Shown here: piece after piece, positions 1 to 12,312 of the stretch
Position numbering within the stretch: the stretch's first letter is position 1
Layout: every line of letters starts with the position of its first letter
Source: Trema orientale
Taxonomy: Eukaryota; Streptophyta; Magnoliopsida; Rosales; Cannabaceae
Assembly: GCA_002914845.1 (NCBI GenBank)
Contig: JXTC01000010.1
Coordinates: 706,493 to 770,492 of the forward strand
Direction: 5' to 3'
Length of the DNA: 64,000 bases
Notes under the pieces: model-generated
Seen by the model: only the letters and a program-made list of their open reading frames with translations
Told to the model about the DNA's origin: nothing
Databases searched by the model: none
Made by a program: the position numbers and the translations under genes

Positions 1-73
1 GTTGTTGTTGGTTGTGGTCATTACATTTAATTGTTGGATTTGGTATTGATCGAAATCGGGAATGGTTTAACAG

Positions 74-2507
74 GTGAATGATCTCGCGGCGGCGTCGAAT
101 TCGATAGCGACTCTAGAGGCTTTGATCGATCGGGATGTGGAGGCGAATCGCGTTAGGAATGCGGGTAGTCATTCGAGGAATTTGTTGAGAGTGAAGCGTG
201 GACTTCACTTGGTTAAGGCACTCTTTGAGCAAATACTTGTTTCAGAGTATGTGTTTTTCTCAACTTGTTTTTGAAACTTTGCTTTGTTGTAGCGACTAAA
301 TTTAGAGCATGGTAACGGGTAATGGAGACAAGACAATGGTCAATCTTGTTGTCTTTAGAACAGGGAGTATATTTCGATTTGATTTGGGTTTATTGCAAAC
401 TTAATTTTCACATACAAGTAGTGAGTTGTAGCCAATGTCGACTCCTTGAAATCATACTTCCATAGCTTAGGATAATTTATGTGACTGAAGGGGGTAGACT
501 GTAAGTTTGGATTGAAGAATTTATGCTATATAAACTTTAGACCAGTTCTAGGAAGGATCCCTCCTTCCCCCTTCTTATTATTTCTATTTTTATTTTATTT
601 TTTCTTGAAAGTTAAAAGGGTATGCGGAAAATATTTCTATCTGAAGAAATTAAATGCATTTGAGGGAATTAAAAGACATATCCTTTAGTTTACTCATTCT
701 GCTTTGAAGATAAATACCGAGAACAAGAACTTCTCAAAAATTCTAGTTTCATAAAGGCTGGTTAGTAGACGTGACTGGATTCACTTGCTCGATGATTTCT
801 TCTAAAAATTAGCAGTAGACGTCTGTTTCTTACTTGGAAAAACAAAACAGGTGCCTGGAGAATCTTTTGAAAAATTTCTCCTTAAGACTATGATGATTGA
901 TAAAAGTAAAATTCTTTGAATACCTGAAGGGTCTTTGGAGGGGTGGAGTATTTTCGTCCAGAGGTTGTTCAGCGTTACTTAAAAAGGAAGAATGCAAGGT
1001 TGTATCAGTTGGTTGATATGGAAACTTTCATTGAATCAGAGCAGCTAGAATTTGATGAAATACGGGGAAATATACAACAAATTGTTTTGCTGAAGTTGTG
1101 AAGTATATAATTCTTCTTACGATCTTGTTGTTGGAAACAAATTGTCTCTTGCTTCCTTGGTGTTTGGTATAATGTGCCCCGTACAGAAACTTTGATGAAA
1201 TTTTAGCAGTTGGAAGGGGAAAATTTGGGGCACAAGAATTAACAATATTGGCTTCAGTGTAGTCTATATGTGACATAGCTGTTCTATAAGTTAATAGTTC
1301 TATTACACTACTCCATTTTCTTTCTCAGCATAGTTACAAAAGCTAGTGAAACGTTATTTTTGTCCTGAAATTATAAAGTGCAACTGTGTTTTAGTTTTAG
1401 TGAGAAATTTATTTGGAACTAGTTCAAAGGTTTCTGATGTGCTTTTCGTCTTTGGAACAAAATGGAGATGCCTTATGGGTGAAGGTCTCTGTAAAATTTA
1501 TTCAGTTCATGTGTTGCGTAATTATTGATTGAAAGCACGTAACCCTTGTTTTCCCATTGACCAAAGAGAGCTAATACCATACACACACTAGTTTTCCAAA
1601 TACCTTAGCCTTGGTAAATTTTTTTTGCCCGAGTTCTTTTTCATTGAGCTAATATACCAGTGCGACTCCGGTTATAGCTTGAAAATATGCGGTTATTTGT
1701 TGCATGGAACTAATAGCTACTAATCTTCACGTGGCAGGGGCAATTCCCTTAAGGATCCAGCTTCCAAGGCGTATGCAGAGGTATGTGCTCCCCACCATAG
1801 TTGGGCCATCAGACAAGCTGTTGCTGCAGGGATGTATTGCCTACCAACTAAAGAGCAATTGTTGAAGAAACTCAACGAAGATAGTAAGTCATGAGACAAT
1901 TTATAATTTTATTTCTTTCATAAATATTCCAATTACTTGAAATCCCAATGATTTTTGGCAATTTGACGTACGTAGCTTAACGTGTTGTGCATCGGGTTGA
2001 TTCAAATTGAAATCTGTGTTATTTATTTGTCCTATGATATCGTTCAGTGGAGGCTTATGGATGGGCATTGTGATAATTTGAACTCAGATAAATTGTAATC
2101 TACGGTCCCAGTAAGCTGTGCTCTTGTGTCCAATAATGTCTTTCTGAAAATGGGTTGGACTGTTTTTAGTTGAACAGTTGAAACTTAGATTGGTTGAATT
2201 TATCACAAATTGATTTAAACCCCAAACCAAGTTATGCTTTCAGTTTTGATTCATTTTCGAAGTTACACAAAGGCCTTAAGAAGAGAACGAGTTAGTAAAA
2301 AACTAGAGGGTAGGAGGATAATTTTATAGGTGTATTAACTTTTTTTTTTTGTTTGAATAAATCAGTTAGTGTTATGTCTTACCATCTTTTCTCCCATCAG
2401 ATGCCTCGGCGAAGATTAAAATGCAAAACTTCATTGCTGCATCTGCACCTGTAATTCTGTACGTTGAGAAACTCTTCAATTCAAGAAAGCTGGGTGTGGA
2501 TTGGTAG
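74..2507 (+). CDS. ACD11: ACD11-like ceramide-1-phosphate transfer protein (GLTP domain), 3' part
   Basis: Three exons are seen: 74-246, 1738-1883 and 2401-2507 (stop TAG 2505-2507). All have GT..AG junctions and keep one frame; the exon at 74 follows an intron AG, so it is internal and the gene starts left of the window. The visible 142 residues are the C-terminal two thirds of a glycolipid-transfer-protein fold. Diagnostic stretches are AGSHSRNLLRVKRGL (two Arg that in ACD11 contact the lipid phosphate), DPASKAYAEV, APHHSWAIRQAV (the conserved His) and the C-terminal end LGVDW. In Arabidopsis ACD11 moves ceramide-1-phosphate between membranes, and its loss causes runaway cell death with salicylate activation; the same role is inferred here. 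All expected lipid-contact residues that fall inside the window are present, so it looks functional. ACD11 itself versus a close ACD11-type paralogue cannot be separated without the N-terminus. Confidence 0.93.
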
Positions 2508-2804
2508 ATCATGATTGTGTTTTATTTAACGGACACTATGATTATTGCAATATTTTTTTTTTTTTTGTTTATGTTAGTACTCTGCCACTGAAATAAACTC
2601 GATTGGTTAATGATGTTCATAAGTTCACATATTTCACAAATATTTGTATGTTGTGATGAATGTATGCTGATGATGTAATTTAGAATTTTCGTGATGCCAT
2701 CCATCTCTCGTTGCTGATCGCTTTTTTCTGTCCCGACTCCTGGATTATGGTTAGATTGCATCTTCGTCAAACCAAATTAATCTAATTGTAAAACATTGAA
2801 GGCA

Positions 2805-2908
2805 AAAATGAATTTTAATTATTTAATCAAATCAGCCTCGAAACTTTGGTTCATCAAAATGAATTTTAATTGTTTAAAGCAGCCTCGAAACTTTGGTTCC
2901 TCGTGATT
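2805..2908. repeat. Two-copy tandem duplication (period about 51 bp)
   Basis: A unit starting AAAATGAATTTTAATT and ending in CTCGAAACTTTGGTTC occurs at 2805 and again at 2856 with a few mismatches and a small deletion. It lies just past the ACD11-like stop codon, probably in or beyond the 3' UTR. No coding potential is seen. Confidence 0.7.
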
Positions 2909-2970
2909 TTAGCAAAGTTTTATGTAATGTGTCCAACTTCCAGCTCAATCATATCATGGCTGAACCTTTT

Positions 2971-3670
2971 GGCCACGTTTGGAATGCAGGATAAGGATAG
3001 GATTGGATTGGATTAAATTAATCCCATGTTTGGTGAATGTATATGAGATGGATTGGATGGGATTAAAATAATCCACTCCAAAAATAATCCCCTTAGAAGG
3101 GAGATAATCTTATCCTCTTGAGAATTTGGGATTGGGAGGGTTTATGAATTTGAATAAAAATAATAGAATGTTTTTGAAGTAGTAATAAATGATACTTTCG
3201 AAATTAACCTTTAAAAGTGGTAAAACCAGAAATGGTATTTTTCAAAATATTTTTTATGAATGGTATTTTTGCAAATAATTTTACAAAAAAAGTGTCATTT
3301 TCCAAAAATAAGTTTTAAAAGTGGTATTTTTCAAAATATTTTTTTAAAAGTGGTATTTTTCAAAATATTTTTTTAAAAAATGGTATTTTTGTAAATAAGT
3401 TTTTAAAAATGATATTTTTACAAAATTGATTTCTAAAAATGGTATTTTTCTAAATTAATTTTTAAAAGTGATATTTTTCTAAATAATCAAATCTCAAAAT
3501 TTGTAATTTACCTAAAACTATGAAACATATCTATCTTAACAAAAAGTAGCACACCAAACATGGGATAGGATTGGACTATAATTCTATCTTATCCTATCCT
3601 ATCCAATCCAATCCAATCCTTTAAAATAGTCCAATCCTATCCTATCCTATCCTGCATACCAAACGAAACC
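2971..3670. mobile_element. Harbinger-like MITE with internal minisatellite, 700 bp
   Basis: The ends are inverted copies: the left end contains CGTTTGGAATGCAGGATAAG and the right end, reverse complemented, CGTTTGGTATGCAGGATAGG. Both continue into runs of GGATAGGATTGGATT. TTT flanks both sides as a possible 3-bp target duplication, imperfectly matching the TWA preference of PIF/Harbinger elements. The interior (about 3220-3480) is a decayed tandem array of a roughly 30-40 bp AT-rich unit around TGGTATTTTTCAAA. There is no transposase, so it is non-autonomous. The superfamily call is tentative. Confidence 0.7.
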
Positions 3671-4964
3671 TTTAGGAATTCATAAGAGAATTGGAAACTC
3701 CATGTCTGAAAATAAAGGCATTTAACACGATGGAGGTAAGATCCATTATAGTATTAGCCCGTTTACGCAAATGTAGTATAATCGTAATTAGAATAAATAA
3801 GGGAAAATGGATCAGAATAAAATAAATAAAAATATGAATTATTATATTTAGGTACCTTTTGGTTGGTTGGAATGAATTTGAACGTGATGATAATGGGAAT
3901 AAGAATGGAAAAGAAAAAAAAAGTGATTATTTTGGGCTAGATAGCTTTTACTTATGTTTTTATGAAGTTAAAGTTATAGCTTTTAGTATACTCTTTGGAT
4001 GGTATACTTAAAATTTAGGATTTAAATGATTTTTTTTTTGTCATTTATTAGAATAAGGCCAAATATATAAATATAAATTTTTATTAAAACCCAAAAAAAA
4101 AATTCTATTTATTTTTTTGAAGCTTTTCTTAGAAAAGTCACATGAGTTTGACTTCCTATAGAAGAGCTTTTAGAGCTCATAAGCTCTTTTGGTAGTTTAC
4201 CCAAATATGCTCAAAAGTTACTATTAGGCTAAAGAAGCCAAAAAGTTATAAAAGTTATGCCAAACTTGGACTCAACTATTGAATATAATGTAATTGACCG
4301 CATTTTAACAATAGATCCTTAATCTTGAAATAAATATTTTGTTTTTAACAAATAAATGTTATCATTTTCAGAAACGCAATAGATATAATTAATAATGAAT
4401 CAAATAAAATAGATAAGAATATAAATCATTATTTTTAAGGCACGTTTATTTCGTCATAATCGTAATTGGAATAAACGCAGAGGAAAATGAAATAATAAGA
4501 TAGAGATGTATGAGAATCATATTTGTATTATGTTATTTGCTTGAAACTAATAAGAAATGGGATCATATTTATTAAAACACCATTCATGTGTTTGTTATAT
4601 ATAATTAAGGGATAGATAATAACTAGATACAATCAAGATATTATCATATCAAATTATCAAGAAAGAATGTCAAGGAATGCAGAAGCAAATATGTAAATCC
4701 ATGGCAATGTGAATAAGAGGGTTAGTATCCTTCCTTAGTCAAATCTTTAAAGTACTCAATGGATTCTCTCTAAGATGGGAAAATAGGAGAAGAGAGAAAA
4801 TGATTTAACTTAGGGACCATAACCCTGTAGCTATCCTTGTATACTAGGTCAACTGTTATTCTATCAGTCATAGTTGGGCTAGTATTAGGTATCTACATAT
4901 TACAAAGTCTATACCCATATAGATATCTTTAGAGCCTACTAAATTAAATCACATAATTTGCTCA
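3671..4964. other. AT-rich intergenic DNA
   Basis: No gene is seen. Short stretches near 3852-3900 and 4438-4490 resemble MITE ends (runs of TTTGGTTGG or TTTATTTCGTC next to GGAATAA words), but no pair of termini could be matched with confidence. Confidence 0.6.
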
Positions 4965-4967
4965 TTA

Positions 4968-5119
4968 AGGGTTTGCTTTGATATACTTTTGTTTTGTATT
5001 TTTTTAAATAAAATGGAAGGTAAAGATCTTTTTAAGCAAATTCTTGAGAAGATTCAACCAATCTTTTCATTTTAAATAAAATAAAAAAATACAAAACAAA
5101 AGTGTATCCAAGAAAGCCT
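4968..5119. mobile_element. Harbinger (Tourist)-type MITE, 152 bp, TTA target duplication
   Basis: A short foldback element is bounded by TTA at 4965-4967 and TTA at 5120-5122. The left end AGGGTTTGCTTTGATATAC pairs with the right end, which reads AGGCTTTCTTGGATACAC when reverse complemented. The inverted match continues through TTTTGTTTTGTATTTTTTTA for over 40 bp per arm. Size, terminal inverted repeats and the TTA duplication fit a Tourist-like MITE. Confidence 0.8.
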
Positions 5120-5218
5120 TTAGATATGCTGAGTATGCATGTGACAGATTTCTCTATGGTCATCACTTATAAAGTTATTGGTCAGTGTCTCTTTGCTCAT
5201 TATCTTGGCTTATAGATT

Positions 5219-6480
5219 TCAGTTGTGAGTTTTGGTGGTTAGTTTCCTATTGCTCATGCTGACAACTCCCCTCCTGTCGATTATTGAGATGAATTCTGGG
5301 ATTTTTTCTACCTCCAAGTCAGCTGAAGACACTATTTTGATGTTCAGCTTGGTTGTTGGCTTTATGGCGTAGTAACCTTTCTCACAAATCTCGGCAGTGT
5401 GACAACCTGCTCCGAAAATCTTTTTCGTGCACATCTTAAGACTGTATGCGACATGCAATTGCACCAGTAGGAGTATTTTCTCATTGTGTGCTCCCAATTC
5501 TAAATCTTCAGGGAAGAGATCTTCTCTGCTAGTTGTACACGAAATGGCCGCATATTACTCTCTCAATACGAGTTGCAGCTTTAGGAATAGGTGCTTGTTG
5601 AGCAGCAGTGACTCATTGAAGCAAGGTGTTTAAGGTTTTTTTGAAGATTTCCCAATAGGGCAGTAATTTGCTCGTCATTGAGCACTTGGCTTCTGGTTAT
5701 GTTAGCAACATTCAACCTTATTACTCCAGTAGCAGGAGTCACTTAGTTATCGTGTGCAGTTGATGATGCACCTTGATTTACCGGCAAGTCAGTCGCAATA
5801 GGTAAAGTTATTTGGTTCCACCATTGTGCATCACCAGCGTCAGGTTCTTCTTCTTGGTTCTATCATTGTGTGGTGGCAGCAAAGGCTATATTTCATGCAT
5901 CTTGGAACACCATTTGAGAATTGGTAGTCGTTCGATTTGCCATGATAAATCCTAATTAGGGATTGCTGGAATAACTTTCCTTCTAGCGCTAATCATTCAC
6001 AGATATTTTATCAACAGAACGAATAATCGAATAATGAGAGCAAATCTGACCAAATTGTATACAGTTTTTATAAATCGCATATAATTTTTAGAAAAGTAAA
6101 TAGATGATGATTTTATAGTAATTATGCCCAAAAAATATGGCTTACATCCACTGTAATTTATTATGGAGAGAGTGTGTACAATACTATAATTTTAGTTCAA
6201 CAAATGAGTATGTTTGTGAACTTGTTTTGAATACGACTGAGGACTCTTATTTATAAGAGGAGAGTCATTACCATTTACAACTGCATGCATCACATTAGGT
6301 AGCATAATTATCTCAAAATAACAAGATAATTACAAATATTCTTATAATTATCTAAATTTGAATAAATTATCCAAATTTGAATGAATTATCTCAATTCAAA
6401 TGATAATTATCCAAATAATTACTGAGTTATCTATCTTCTAGAAGAGTTCGTTGTAATCATGTACATTTCCTTAGAATTTC
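5219..6480 (-). mobile_element. Decayed LTR-retrotransposon 5' part (leader plus gag-like frame)
   Basis: On the minus strand a possible open reading frame begins at an ATG near 5943 (MANRTTTNSQMVFQDA) and runs towards 5219, interrupted by stops and at least one frameshift. The last open piece is 92 codons (5219-5497). Upstream on that strand, a TATA-like CTTATAAATAAGAG lies near 6255, followed by a leader of about 300 bp, the layout of an LTR promoter, R region and gag start. No protease, integrase or RT is visible. The assignment rests on layout, not on a conserved domain, so it could be another kind of pseudogene. Confidence 0.4.
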
Positions 6481-6960
6481 AGCATGTCAGGTCTCCTGTT
6501 AGCTAATTTTTCAATTCGCATGCAAATGATAGTGAGCTAGCTAGTTTTTCGCGAGCCAACTAGTAGTTCTCACTCAGCTGAGGTGATCAATTCCTAACTA
6601 ATAATGAGCTTATATAGTTGAGATTGCATGCATATTTTAAGCTGTAATTGGCAACAAGTAGAATTCCTCAAATTGAATACTTGCACGCACTTCACATTTT
6701 GTGTACACTTCATATTTTACGAGCATGTCAGGCCTCCTGTTAGCTAATTTCTTAATTCGCACGCAAACGATAGTGAGCTAGCTAGTTTTTCGTGAGCCAG
6801 CTAGTAGTTCTCACTCAGCTGAGCTGACCAAGTCTTAACTAATAATGAGCTTATATAGTTAAGACTGCTGCAATTTTAAGCTGTAATTGGCAACAAGTAG
6901 AATTCCTCAAATTGAATGCTTGCACGCACTTCATATTTTGTGTAGACTTCATATTTTGTG
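6481..6960. repeat. Two-copy tandem repeat, period 241 bp
   Basis: Unit one is 6481-6721 and unit two 6722-6960, about 90% identical by eye. Both start AGCATGTCAGG(T/C)CTCCTG and contain TAGTGAGCTAGCTAG, TAGTAGTTCTCACTCAG, TAATGAGCTTATATAG and TGTAATTGGCAACAAGTAG. The block may belong to the upstream (U3) part of the decayed LTR element beside it. Confidence 0.85.
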
Positions 6961-8484
6961 AGCACTTTTTATATAGCAAATATTTTTTAGCACACAACAA
7001 CTATATTTAACTTGTCACATAGCCAACATACTATAGCTAACATGCCAGTTTCATGTTATGCTGCAATGACAAAAAAAAGGTCCTACATTTTGAATTCCAC
7101 CTACAAGTTCCTTATACAATATCACTTTTTTCCCAAGCTAATATAATCTTTTAACCCTCAAATATCAAACTATTATTAATTGTTATATATACTCTACCAT
7201 TAAAGAACTAATAATGAAACCAATGTATTATAAGAATATATATAATTTACAAACAATTTCAACCTTGATAATATCTTTATATATAGGCTTACTTTTTAAT
7301 TTAATGAATAGCTTTCTTAATGTCAGATCTTTTAGAAGAAAGGGAGAATGGAGAAATAATGAATCCAAAAGTCTTGTCAAAAGATGGTGAAGAAAAATAA
7401 TGTATGGAGGACATAATGAAAAATATGTGAATAAAAAATCCGCTAATACAATAGTTGCAAAATTTTAGTTAGAAATTATATTTATCATCTAGTTTAACTT
7501 ATTGATTGATTACAAATTTGATATACTATTTATGGTGAATGATTAAATACTAAATAGTTGAAAACAAAAGCAGTATTATATGATAAATAATAACATAAAC
7601 AATTACTGTGATAAAAGCAAATTGCATTTGAAAGAAAAATAAAGTTGTAGATAAATAAAATAAAATTCTTAAAATGTATTTTTATATGACTCAAAAATAC
7701 GTGTATATTATATTATACGTGTGTAATACGTTTTAAGTTAAAAGTACGATTATTTTTCAATACGTTTGATAAAAGTATATAATTCGGTTGTATATTTCAA
7801 AAGATACTTACGTACGAGTATTACACATAAAATTGCTAACTATGATGGAGAAAAAATATGGAAAGATTAATATATCATATGACTTATGAAACTGGAAGCT
7901 AATTAAATATATAGTTTATAAACATAATCAAAACTAAATTGCAATAAAAATGGTCTCAAGTTGCAATATTGGAATTAATTTTGATTGATTTTCTTCTAAC
8001 TCACCAAAATAAGGAGGATAAAGAGAAAATAATGAAGTCATAGCCTTTACAATTTTATTTTTTTAGCAACCAAATTCACTAGTTATCTCAGCAAAATAGA
8101 GATAAAGAAGACAAATAAGATTAAGGGCACAATTATAACAGAGCTCCTTTAAAATGGAATGTTCGGATATAATTTACATAGGTAATTGCTCAAATACACC
8201 ATTTGGAATTTTTGATCTCTCATTATTTTTGTTGCATTTGTCTAGATCTTCTCTTCTCTAATTATTTCTCTTCTCTCCCTCTCTCGCTTCTATAGATTGT
8301 CGTTGATATTTTTAGAAGTTTTTTTCATGTTCATTTTTTCTTTGGGATGACATTCCTATTTTTTTTAATAAAAAAAAAATTATACCAATGTCATCGGAAT
8401 TGGCTGACCAATAAACGAAGGAAGTAAAATTTCTACTTTTCACATACGGGTATTGTTCCATTTCTTCAAAATTTTAAATGAGTT
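6961..8484. other. AT-rich intergenic DNA
   Basis: No reading frame with recognisable content and no clear element ends were found. A cluster of CGT-containing words (ACGTGTATA, TACGTGTGTAATACG) occurs near 7695-7815 without further structure. Confidence 0.6.
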
Positions 8485-9255
8485 TGTTGGTACGATTCTT
8501 ACCAATTGTCACGTGTCCCTGCTAAACTGTTGGCACGATTCTTATCAACTGTTACGTGTCCCTGCTGGCTCAGATTATTGCTGACTCCAAGCTAGATCAA
8601 AGGGACAGGGGTTTGTACCTACAAAGACTCTCTGATGCTTAAGTTAGATATATATTTTGTAGGAAGAATTAAGTGATCTTTTTTGTAAGACTTTTTTTTT
8701 TCGCTGTTTAAAAGGATACAGGTTGTATTTATATTCCCGGGATCGGAGTACTGTTGATCGCAATCCCAAGATCAAGTATCCTTCCTCATTATGACCCGAA
8801 CCAGAAATCACGGGCCAAAGTTATCGTAATTTCTTCTAATTGATGTGACCTAACCCCTGCCGTCACCCCCTGTCTTGAGCTCGGCATGGAGGAAACTTGA
8901 CAACCCACCGTTCTATCAGGACAGCTGGCTCGATGGGCACGCCTACCCAGGATCGCATTAAATACACTGTCTAGGTCTGGAACTATGCGCTACTACAGTG
9001 GTCTTTCATTGGAAGACCCTTAAGGCCTCTGACCCTCAGTTTTCGGGGCAAGGGTCTGGTTGGGCCGAACCCATCCACAGTCTGGGATAGATTCGGCCTT
9101 GGCCCATGACAACCTGCAGGAGGCCCAATTACGTCACTTGCAAACTACGTGACCCCTAATAGTCTTCCCGTATACGTGTCACATGGCGGATTTCTCGCCA
9201 TCTATTTTGCCGTTTATTTGGCCACGTGGCGTAAGGTCTGAAAGTGGGCCCCACA
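8485..9255. mobile_element. Probable solo LTR or LTR fragment, 771 bp
   Basis: A block clearly richer in GC than its surroundings starts TGTTGGTACG and ends CCCCACA, the TG..CA ends of an LTR. It is flanked by GAGTT (8480-8484) and GGGTT (9256-9260), four of five bases alike, as a possible target duplication. Inside are a near-duplicate of about 48 bp at its start (GTTGGTACGATTCTTACCAA then GTTGGCACGATTCTTATCAA), a phrase GTTTGTACCTACAAAGACTC typical of plant LTRs, and many ACGTG motifs near the right end. No internal retroviral-type genes adjoin it. Boundaries are inferred. Confidence 0.5.
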
Positions 9256-11150
9256 GGGTTTAACTTTTAATGTGTTGTTAAAACAAGTTCAATTTTTTTT
9301 AATAATGGTGTATTTGGTTGTTAGGTGGATCAGGTGACAAAATAACAAAAGTTCTTCTAAAAGTAACTACACCAAAATGATATATTATTGCATTTGCCCT
9401 AAATCCCAAATAAGAGAATACGTGATGTATAGTTTAGTCGATAATGAAGCAAACCAATTAATCGGATCTGCAAATCGGTTGTTGGTGAGAAAAAAGAGCA
9501 CGAAAGATGGGAAGAGGAGTGCAAAAGGGATTTAATTTTATACATGTATTTATATAAACTCACTTTATATTCTATTATTACATAGTAGAGTTTAATTGAA
9601 AATTAGTTAATATTAGGTCTGGCAAGGTGGAGCAGAGAGAGAAACATTGCAAAGGACTTTGAACTTTAAGAAAACTCCAAGGGTTTTTCCACAGGAAGAT
9701 GGATACCATAATCAAGAACGATCGATATAAATTCACTAACTAAATTTTGGAATTAATCTTTTGTTTATAGCTCAAGAGAGAGAGAGAGTGAGTGATTAAG
9801 ACACAGAGAGAGATAGAAATAGAGAGGGTAGAGGCCAGTCGAGAGGAGGGAGATCGATAAAGAAAAGCAGAGATGTTACTGTTAACTACTTTTTCTATCA
9901 TGTGTGATGTGGTATATTTGGGCATATCTATTAAAATCATATTCGAACCTTGTATTTTTAATTTAACGGTCCACAACAGATAGTCTCACATAGAGCCATA
10001 TTAGGGGAGCCTTATTATAGCTGTGCCTTAAGAATTAAAGTAAACAAAATAAATAAATAAATTTAGAAATTAAATTTGAATCTATTGTGTTAACGTTTTA
10101 TTTTATTGTATCTTTTATTTTTTTCCCTCTGTAGGCGTGTGCTCTTTTAATTAGATTTAATATTGAGACTTTTTTCCCCCCTGAAATATGTAGCATGTAT
10201 CATGACTTTCGCATTGAAAGAATAAAAGTGTCAAAATAACAATTTCAGTCCACAAGACAAAACTAACTTAAAAGGGGAAATTTTTGAAACAACTTAAATG
10301 GTTGGGGGCATTGATGCAATTTTGTCATGTTATAGGAAGTGAAGTGAGACAATTTATGCATTGGCGAGGTATAAATGTAAATAACCATGAGTCTAGTTTT
10401 TTTTTACTAGAATAACTATTAGATGCACAATTCCTTCTTTTTCATTGAACTTTAGGCAGTTTCAGTTCTCATATATCATGTCATACATGTACACATAAAG
10501 ATATATATATATTTAATTAAAACAGACTTCTCAAGGGAATATCATTATTTGAAGTAAAAAAGCTTTAATTACAGTATAAGCATAAGGATTACAATTTCAA
10601 ACTCCTCAAAGAAATAAGACAAAAAGTGAATCACAAATACAACAGTATCAAGATTTATGGGTTGCCTTAATTCTCCAAGAGAATGAGATAACGAGGTCCT
10701 CAACAAATTATTGCCTTCAACATCTGCTCTTGGATTGCATTCTTGGTGGGGTAGACTATATGATTCTAACACCAATTGAGTTCCACGCCTGTTGAAAAGA
10801 AAAACAACTCATTTGTCTAATAGATCTAAATAAAAAAGGAAAATCTTAGATTCATGATTTGATAAACAGACTTAAAATCCACACAAAATATGGTACTATA
10901 AACCATATTTATATTTAGATTTATTATAAAACTAAAAGAAAACTGAAAAAAATCTCGCATCCATGCAAGAGGTCAGGGAAGAGGAGGAGGAGGAGAAGGA
11001 GGGGAGGACGGAGAAGGAGAAAGGGACGCTCCCTCTCTGGCCTCTGTGAGAGTAGTGGTGGAGCTTCTTTTTTGAGAAAGAAAAGCAGGTATAGGTAGAA
11101 AAATAGGGTTTGACATGACTTGATTTTTGATCAGTCACAAAGTGAGATAT
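9256..11150. other. Intergenic DNA with GA microsatellite
   Basis: No gene was recognised. A GA-rich simple repeat occurs at about 9773-9835, and a purine-rich stretch at 10975-11030 produces spurious open frames. An (AT)n tract lies near 10500. Confidence 0.6.
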
Positions 11151-11462
11151 TTTAGAATCACTATTTTGTTTTTATTCTAAATGCTAATCCTAATCCAAAA
11201 TTCTATTTTGGAGCAATTAAAACTCTAAAATATAGTAACTTTTGCACTATATTTTTTTCCATCTCCAATCTATCACTTCAAATACTATACTAAAAAAAAT
11301 ATTATCTAAAAATAAAAAAATATTTTCTATATCTTTTACCCCAAATATATGTGAAAATTAGCTTTTAAATGGGGACATTTTTAAAAATCCGACAAAAAAA
11401 AAAAAGGTAAAACAATGCTATTGCTGCAATACCGCAACATCATTAATATTGCGGCACTACAA

Positions 11463-11733
11463 CAGGGCACAGGGTTCTATTTTGGTGCATAAGTTGGCGC
11501 CCTTGCTCAAGCTCCAAAATGGAGCAGTTGGAGATGGCCTAAGGTCTCGCAGCACTGTAGCAGGGCTCCATTTTGGTGCACAATTTGATGCCCCTGCTCG
11601 AGCTCTAAAATGGAGCAATTGAAGATGGTCTAAAGTCTCGCGACACTATAGCAGGGCTCCATTTCGGTGCATAGTTTGATGCCCTTGCTTAAGCTCCAAA
11701 ATGGAGCTGCGTTGGAGATGGCCTAAGGTCTAA
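11463..11733. repeat. Three-copy tandem array, period 91-98 bp, inside a MITE-like region
   Basis: Units start at 11463, 11561 and 11652. Each reads from CAGGGCTCCATTTTGGTGCA through CTCCAAAATGGAGC to GGAGATGGCCTAAGG. CTCCAAAATGGAG is itself a palindrome. The phrase TTGGAGATGG at the right edge has an inverted partner, CCATCTCCAAT, at about 11260, so the array probably sits in a non-autonomous DNA element of about 470 bp or more. No coding potential is seen. Confidence 0.75.
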
Positions 11734-11895
11734 ATTGATCACTGGACATAGCTCAAGAGTCGGGCCTACGAAATTTTCTATAAAAAATGGCAAAAAGAAA
11801 AAGAAAAAAAAGAGAGCTCAAAAACGACTTGAGACTGATATCAAGTCGGTAAACGACACGTCGTTTAACATGTAAACAAAATAAGTGTATATAGA

Positions 11896-12265
11896 AGGGG
11901 TGGCAATATGTGTCATATCGTGTTTAACCTAATTAAATCGTGTCGTTAACAGGTTAACCTACATGTCGCCTGTTTAATTAAAATTGATGGGTCAAAACGT
12001 ATATAAATAATATAATTATTAATTTACTTGATTTTTTTAATTAAGTTTTACTAGAGTAAGAGAAACTAGTTCATTAGCTTTATATTTTTTATTTTATCTG
12101 CAAAAAATTTATAAAAAATATTCTTTTTAAAATAATTATTTAATATAGTTTATTAAAAAATTACTTAATCGTGTTAATTCAAGTTAATTTCATGTCAAAC
12201 AAATTCAGCTAATCGTGCGGGTTTCGAGTCGTGTTATCGTGTTATTAACTTTTATTGCCACCCTA
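11896..12265. mobile_element. hAT-like MITE (GGGTGGCAAT ends), about 370 bp
   Basis: The left end AGGGGTGGCAAT and the right end ATTGCCACCCTA are inverted copies. Just inside both ends are CGTGT/ACACG-type words (TATCGTGTTTAACC, TCGTGTTATCGTG), the subterminal motifs common in plant hAT elements. No clean 8-bp target duplication is left. It is related to the elements at 28958-29584 and 61040-61598. Confidence 0.7.
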
Positions 12266-12312
12266 ACGTCTCTTGTGTTTCTTCTCAATTTCGTTTAACA
12301 TTTAAATTTGTT

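Noticed and set aside
5219..5633. Overlapping 92- and 68-codon frames as ordinary genes
   Set aside because: The minus-strand frame is part of a longer degenerate frame with stops and frameshifts beside an LTR-like leader; the plus-strand one is its shadow.
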